From an uncultured Eubacteriales bacterium (lineage in GTDB: Bacteria; Bacillota; Clostridia; Oscillospirales; Oscillospiraceae), in assembly GCA_900540635.1 (NCBI GenBank), contig UQGU01000075.1, positions 1 through 9,633 of the forward strand: 9,633 nucleotides of DNA. The letters run 5' to 3'. Positions 6,208 through 9,633 of this stretch are shown piece by piece. Every line of letters begins with the position of its first letter. Position 1 is the first letter of the stretch. The translations under genes and the position numbers were made by a program. The notes under the pieces were generated by a model. It was not told the origin of the DNA. It was given only the letters and a program-made list of their open reading frames with translations, and made no database searches.

Positions 6208-8064
6208 ATGAAGGATTGGAGGCTTCGATGCCTGGCTTTTGCCCTGCTGCTGGCCGGGGTGGCGGCGATGGGCGTATTACTGCTGCGGCTTTCCCGGCCG
6301 GACAGCACCCAGCGGGGACGATACCTGGGGTGCATGGAATCAGACCCCGGCGGCTGGATGTTTTTTACGGAGACTGGCCCGGCGGAGCCCGTATTCGGCT
6401 TTGGCGGGTATCTGGACGGCATTCCCGCCCAGGGGTCAGGCCCCGTGGCGGCGGAGCGGGTAATGGAGGCGGACGAACACCGGCAGTTCCTGCAATTGAG
6501 CTGCTATGATCAGGGGCTTCAGGTCTTTCTGGACGATGCCCTTCTCTATACGGATTTCCCGCAACTGGAAAACCGGGCGGATGCCTTTTTGTCCGATGCA
6601 GACCCGGAGGGCATCGCCTATGACGGGCTGCGCCTGCCCCTGCCGGAAAACGCAGCCGGAAAAAAGCTTCGGATCGTGACCTACGGGCGCTCCTTTGACG
6701 GCCTCCGTCAGGCGGTGCTCCCCACTCTGGTCAGCCGGTTTTCCGATGCCGCGGTGCAGACCACCGCCATGGTCCAACCGGTGGCCGTCATGACGGCCCG
6801 GCTTCTTCTGGGGCTCTTTCTGCTGCTGATTCTGGGGATCGGTGCCCGAGAGGAAAACCTTTGGCGGAAGCTATTGCCCCTGAGCGGATATTTTCTGCTG
6901 GGAGCGGTGTCCGGCATTTGCTGCACCAACCTTGAGACCTTCACAGGCCTCCGCTCTGACAGCGGGATGCTGAACTGGATATACAGGAGCTACATTGACC
7001 TGCTGTATCTTTATCTCGCCATGGAGCTGGATGGCTGGAAGCGGTGGAGCCTTCTTGGTGCCGCACTGGCCCACGGACTGCTGTGCGGTCTCGGAAGCTT
7101 TGGCTTGCTGCGGCTGTCAGAAACCCTCGGGGACTGGCTATGCTTTGGGGTATTGCTGGGGGCTCTGGTGCTGATGTGCTTTTCCAAAGAGAAAACCTCC
7201 CGCCGAATCAGCCTTCTTCTCTTTGCGCTGATGGGGGCACTGGCTGCACTCTGGGGCATCACCCGGCGCACCGGCCCCGGGGCCCTCTATCCCCTGACCA
7301 ATCCCGTGACCGCCCTGGTAAGCGGCTACCCCAAGAGGGGTTACACCCTGCTGTGCGGCACTCTGGGGGTGATCTGTACCGTGCGGGTGATTGCAGGCTT
7401 TGCCCGGGGAATGCTGCTGCGCCAGCGCCAGATGCAGGCCATGAAAAGCAGCGCTCAGGCGGTTCAGGAGAAATTTGAACAGGCCCAGGCCACCCTGCGG
7501 CAGACGGCGGCCTTTCGCCATGACTTGAAAAATCATGTGGCGGCCCTGGAGCTTCTGGCCCGGAAGCAGGACACGGCGGAAATCCAGAATTATCTGAACC
7601 GCTTGGACGGAGCCTTGGAGCAGCTCTCCCCCCAGGTTTTCACCGCCAACACCACCGTCAATACCATTCTCCAGCGCTTTGCAGCCCAGGCAAAGGAGGC
7701 GGGGGTCACCTTCCGGGTCAATGCCATGCTGCCGGAACGGCTGTCCATTCCGGATGAGGACCTGTGCGCCTTCCTCTTTAACCTGCTGGACAACGCCCTG
7801 GAGGCCGCAGCCCAAACGGAGCCGGGAGAAATCTTCTGCTCGCTGCAGATCCGGCAGCAGTACCTTGCCATTCGCTGTGAAAATACCTACTGGGGGCCCC
7901 TGCGCACCGACTCCGGCGGGGGCCTGCTGACCACCAAGGACAGCCCCAATGACCACGGCTTCGGGCTGATCAAAATGCGGGCCGTGGCGGAAAAATACGG
8001 CAGCGTCCTGGACATCACCCACGCCGACGGCCGCTTCACGGTCCTGACCGCACTCAAAATATAA
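6208..8064 (+). CDS. 7TMR-DISM-like sensor histidine kinase, AgrC/GHKL (HPK10-like) type
   Basis: This 618-residue membrane kinase probably phosphorylates the LytTR regulator encoded convergently downstream. Residues 8-27 are an N-terminal membrane helix. Residues 30-185 form an extracytoplasmic region with a jelly-roll-like sequence (QVFLDDALLY, then LPLPENAAGKKLRIV). Seven further hydrophobic helices can be drawn near 191-212, 223-242, 256-272, 280-300, 307-325, 332-350 and 378-398, the plan of 7TMR-DISM receptors. A coiled segment (402-432) leads to the phosphoacceptor motif FRHDLKNH with His438. The ATPase part has the N-box FLFNLLDNALEAA (N525, N529) and the glycine box DHGFGLIKM (582-590), typical of AgrC/ComD-like kinases. 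AAAGGGG lies about eight bases before the chosen ATG, and the -10/-35 pair is just upstream. No agrB, agrD or other peptide-pheromone gene is present, so the signal is unknown. A carbohydrate or surface ligand is possible given the jelly-roll-like sensor, but this is inference. Confidence 0.9.
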   Translation: MKDWRLRCLAFALLLAGVAAMGVLLLRLSRPDSTQRGRYLGCMESDPGGWMFFTETGPAEPVFGFGGYLDGIPAQGSGPVAAERVMEADEHRQFLQLSCYDQGLQVFLDDALLYTDFPQLENRADAFLSDADPEGIAYDGLRLPLPENAAGKKLRIVTYGRSFDGLRQAVLPTLVSRFSDAAVQTTAMVQPVAVMTARLLLGLFLLLILGIGAREENLWRKLLPLSGYFLLGAVSGICCTNLETFTGLRSDSGMLNWIYRSYIDLLYLYLAMELDGWKRWSLLGAALAHGLLCGLGSFGLLRLSETLGDWLCFGVLLGALVLMCFSKEKTSRRISLLLFALMGALAALWGITRRTGPGALYPLTNPVTALVSGYPKRGYTLLCGTLGVICTVRVIAGFARGMLLRQRQMQAMKSSAQAVQEKFEQAQATLRQTAAFRHDLKNHVAALELLARKQDTAEIQNYLNRLDGALEQLSPQVFTANTTVNTILQRFAAQAKEAGVTFRVNAMLPERLSIPDEDLCAFLFNLLDNALEAAAQTEPGEIFCSLQIRQQYLAIRCENTYWGPLRTDSGGGLLTTKDSPNDHGFGLIKMRAVAEKYGSVLDITHADGRFTVLTALKI

Positions 8065-8069
8065 AAAAC

Positions 8070-8122
8070 GGAGCTGCCGCAAATGCGCCTTTCCCACAGG
8101 AAAGACCCTTTGCGGCAGCTCC
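8070..8122. terminator. Shared bidirectional terminator between convergent kinase and regulator genes
   Basis: GGAGCTGCCGCAAA (8070-8083) pairs perfectly with TTTGCGGCAGCTCC (8109-8122), and an inner stem CTTTCC (8089-8094) pairs with GGAAAG (8099-8104) around CACA. For the minus-strand regulator the stem is followed by GTTTTTTAT, a strong tail. For the plus-strand kinase the tail is TATTCTATTG, which is weaker. The kinase stop codon ends at 8064 and the regulator stop is at 8167-8165. Confidence 0.85.
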
Positions 8123-8164
8123 TATTCTATTGAGGAAACTCTGAATAAATCGTCTGCGGTTTCC

Positions 8165-8871
8165 TTAATCCTGATTCAAATATCGCACAAACCGATTTTT
8201 AAACTGGTCCATATATCGTCGTCCGATGGTCAGGTCCGTGCCGTCTGTCAGATACAGCGTCCGGCCGTTGACCTGGCGGATGGAGGATAGATCCACCAGA
8301 AAGCTATTGTGCAGCGGCAGAACCGATCCCCCGGCAGCGTTTGCTCGGCCTGGCTCAAAGAAATGGGTAAAAACTGTTCTCCCCGGGCCGTGTGGAGCAC
8401 GCAGCCGTGATTCCGGCTTTCGGCGTAGAGAATGTCCCCGATGGGCAGCACCAGTGTTCGGCCCCCTGCGCAAAAGGTGACGCTGTGGGGGCGGTGATGG
8501 AGCCGCAGGTCCGTTTCTATGGCCCTGCGCAGCGCCTCCGGCTCCACGGGCTTTAGCAAATACTGGATGGGACGGACGCTGTAGCCGTCCCTTAAAAACT
8601 CTGTGGAGCCGGTGATAAACAGGATGCTGGTCTCGTCCTCCCGGGCCCGAAGCTCCCGGGCCAGCTCCATGCCGTTTTTGCCCCCCATGAGAATATCCAG
8701 GCACAGCAGAGAGAAGGTCTCCCCCGAGGCCAACGCGGCCTCCAACTCCTCGGCGGAAGAAAAGGCCGTGACCCTGTGGCTCACCTGCATTTCCCCAAGG
8801 ACGACCTCGCATTGGCCGCACAGCTCCCGCCGCAAAACTGCCTCGTCTTCACAAACCGCTACATGATACAC
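8165..8871 (-). pseudogene. LytTR response regulator (AgrA-like), interrupted by a one-base frameshift
   Basis: Joined across the break, the protein is about 235 residues, normal for this family. It starts at GTG (8871-8869, VYHVAVCEDE) with GAGG nine bases upstream; longer starts are excluded because the promoter overlaps them. The receiver domain has the acidic pair E8-D9, phosphoacceptor D59 in LLCLDILMGGKNG, T87 (ILFITGS) and K107 (LLKPV). The LytTR DNA-binding domain runs from about residue 130: the first frame ends LPGDRFCRC, and the adjacent frame continues HNSFLVDLSSIRQVNG and then RTLYLTDGTDLTIGRRY to TAA at 8167-8165. The two overlap at position 8311, where one base is missing from what should read TGC-CAC. 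Unrepaired, the first frame adds 22 unrelated residues and stops near 8248, losing most of the DNA-binding domain. This may be a true mutation, a reversible frameshift, or a sequencing error; no slippery heptamer or long homopolymer is present. The gene is convergent with its likely partner kinase. Confidence 0.82.
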
Positions 8872-8902
8872 TTCGTTCCGCCTCTTTTCCTTGATGCGCC
8901 CC

Positions 8903-8931
8903 ATTATATCCAAATAATGGAGCTTTTTCAA
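8903..8931 (-). promoter_or_regulatory. Near-consensus sigma-70 promoter of the response regulator gene
   Basis: On the minus strand TTGAAA (8931-8926) and a perfect TATAAT (8908-8903) are separated by 17 bp. Transcription would start near 8896, about 25 bases before the GTG at 8871. This decides the start codon, since in-frame ATGs at 8955 and 8904 lie upstream of, or inside, the promoter. No clear copy of the TGTCGTTTAGG site is seen here, so the regulator may be constitutively expressed while the kinase and surface-protein genes respond to it. Confidence 0.75.
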
Positions 8932-8974
8932 CGCCCTTTTCCTATAAAAGAGCAAATTTGTTAAAATGACGAAA

Positions 8975-9045
8975 AGACATCATTCCCAAAATCGTGTATA
9001 CTGAGGTTACCACACGCCCAACAACACGACAAAGGAATGATGTCT
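8975..9045. repeat. 71-bp nested inverted repeat in the regulator-msrAB intergenic region
   Basis: AGACATCATTCC (8975-8986) is perfectly inverted as GGAATGATGTCT (9034-9045). Inside it, TCGTGT (8992-8997) is inverted as ACACGA (9024-9029). The dyad spans a TATACT box and abuts an unused start site. In the minus direction the right-hand arm is followed by TTTTCGTCATTTT, so it could weakly terminate msrAB transcription. It could also be a small MITE-like remnant or paired operators. I cannot decide from one copy. Confidence 0.6.
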
Positions 9046-9066
9046 ATGGAAACTTTTTGTTCTTAA
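8997..9066 (+). promoter_or_regulatory. Orphan expression signals: -10-like box, ribosome site and six-codon reading frame
   Basis: A TATACT box at 8997-9002 (preceded by TG, without a convincing -35) is followed by AAAGGA (9031-9036), nine bases, and ATG at 9046-9048. The frame encodes only METFCS before TAA at 9064-9066. No plus-strand gene follows, since msrAB lies on the other strand from 9107. The arrangement looks like the front end of a gene whose body has been lost, or a small regulated leader. It may also be coincidence. Confidence 0.35.
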
Positions 9067-9106
9067 AACGAATTTACCTTTTATTATATCATTGTATTTT
9101 GCGAAC

Positions 9107-9633
9107 TCATTCCTCGAACAGATACAGAAGATATCCGTAACCCTCTGCGTTCATCTTTGCGTAAGGCACAAAGCGCAGGGCCGCACTGTTGATGCAGTAG
9201 CGCACGCCGTTGGGCGACTCCGGGTCGCCGGTGAACACGTGGCCGAGGTGGGAGTCTCCGGCGCGGCTTCTGACCTCTGTGCGGCGCATGCCGTGGCTCA
9301 GATCCTCTTTTTCCACTACGGCAGGGCCCTCGATGGGCTTTGTAAAGGCAGGCCAGCCGCAGCCGCTCTCGTACTTATCCGTGGAGGAAAAGAGCGGCTC
9401 GCCGGTGACGACATCCACATAGATGCCCTTTTCAAACTTATCCCAGAACTCGCCTGTGAAAGCGCGCTCTGTGCCGCTCTCCTGCGTAACACGGTACTGC
9501 TCCGCCGTCAGCTTGTCCCGGATGGATTCCGCCGCAGGCTTCTGATAGTCGCCCGGGTCAATGCGCAGCCGGGAAAAAAGCTCCATCTCCGCGCGCGGAA
9601 TGTGGCAGTAGCCGTTCGGGTTCTTTTCGAGGT
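9107..9633 (-). CDS. msrAB: Peptide methionine sulfoxide reductase MsrA-MsrB fusion, C-terminal part (runs off right edge)
   Basis: MsrB reduces the R-epimer of methionine sulfoxide in oxidised proteins, and MsrA the S-epimer. The frame stays open to the window edge and reads LEKNPNGYCHIPRAE ahead of the MsrB domain. That is the typical MsrA C-terminus (YLEKNPGGYCHI in homologues), so the gene is an MsrA-MsrB fusion and the Met at 9586 is internal rather than the start. Numbered from that Met, the MsrB domain carries SGCGWPAF with Cys76 (resolving position), DSHLGHVFTGD (111-121), and RYCINSAALRF with the catalytic Cys131. The Cys-x-x-Cys zinc pairs of some MsrB proteins are absent, consistent with the non-zinc form. 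The stop is TGA at 9109-9107. No strong terminator follows directly. Cytoplasmic location is likely for the visible part, but the N-terminus is outside the window. Confidence 0.93.
   Translation of the reverse strand, partial: LEKNPNGYCHIPRAEMELFSRLRIDPGDYQKPAAESIRDKLTAEQYRVTQESGTERAFTGEFWDKFEKGIYVDVVTGEPLFSSTDKYESGCGWPAFTKPIEGPAVVEKEDLSHGMRRTEVRSRAGDSHLGHVFTGDPESPNGVRYCINSAALRFVPYAKMNAEGYGYLLYLFEE

Noticed and set aside
6208..8871. A complete agr-type quorum-sensing system
   Set aside because: The kinase and regulator are AgrC/AgrA-like in class, but there is no AgrB protease or pheromone-precursor gene, and the kinase has a large extracytoplasmic domain plus seven helices rather than the AgrC sensor.
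8872..8955. Starting the response regulator at the in-frame ATG at 8955 or 8904
   Set aside because: A near-consensus promoter lies at 8931-8903, so a transcript from it begins downstream of both ATGs. The GTG at 8871 has a ribosome site and puts the receiver domain at the normal N-terminal position.
9046..9300. Extending the six-codon METFCS frame by a frameshift at the T-run
   Set aside because: The shifted frame would run antisense through the MsrB domain, and the result shows no recognisable protein.

Overview
The window looks like a chromosomal accessory segment of a GC-rich gut-type Firmicute, most likely in or near the Oscillospiraceae/Ruminococcaceae. This is inferred from GC-rich coding with strong AGGAG-type ribosome sites, a GHKL/LytTR two-component pair, and a tail-anchored surface protein carrying NGNWWIG and collagen-like repeats. 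No marker gene fixes the species.

Layout, left to right. (1) Positions 1-1160 are clearly more AT-rich than the rest. They hold the last 16 codons of a plus-strand gene (3-53), a bidirectional terminator (61-99), about 340 bases without a gene, and a 5'-truncated YhcG/DUF1016-type PD-(D/E)XK nuclease remnant on the minus strand (441-1061) whose probable catalytic Asp is Asn. Two stacked hairpins (1091-1158) follow. (2) Positions 1196-6040, minus strand, encode a 1614-residue secreted surface protein: signal peptide, seven FG-GAP/VCBS-like blades, a beta-rich region of unknown family, one fibronectin type III domain, eleven NGNWWIG repeats plus a degenerate twelfth, 40 uninterrupted collagen-like Gly-X-Y triplets, and a C-terminal membrane helix without LPXTG. 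(3) Positions 6041-6207 are a divergent promoter region with two exact copies of TGTCGTTTAGG 21 bp apart, the spacing expected of a LytTR regulator. (4) Positions 6208-8064, plus strand, encode a 7TMR-DISM-like sensor histidine kinase of the AgrC/GHKL kind. (5) A shared bidirectional terminator (8070-8122) separates it from a convergent LytTR response regulator (8871-8165, minus), whose frame is broken by one base near 8311. (6) Positions 8872-9106 hold the regulator's promoter, a 71-bp nested inverted repeat, and an orphan plus-strand promoter/start-site-like sequence that leads to no gene. (7) Positions 9107-9633, minus strand, are the MsrB half of an MsrA-MsrB fusion running off the edge.

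Working model (inference): the kinase senses something outside the cell, phosphorylates the LytTR regulator, and the regulator binds the paired sites between the divergent genes. It would thereby control the giant collagen-like surface protein, whose weak -35 element directly abuts the sites, and probably the kinase itself. If the frameshift in the regulator is real, this circuit is broken or phase-variable in this strain. The sensor-regulator-surface protein unit is the most interesting content of the window.
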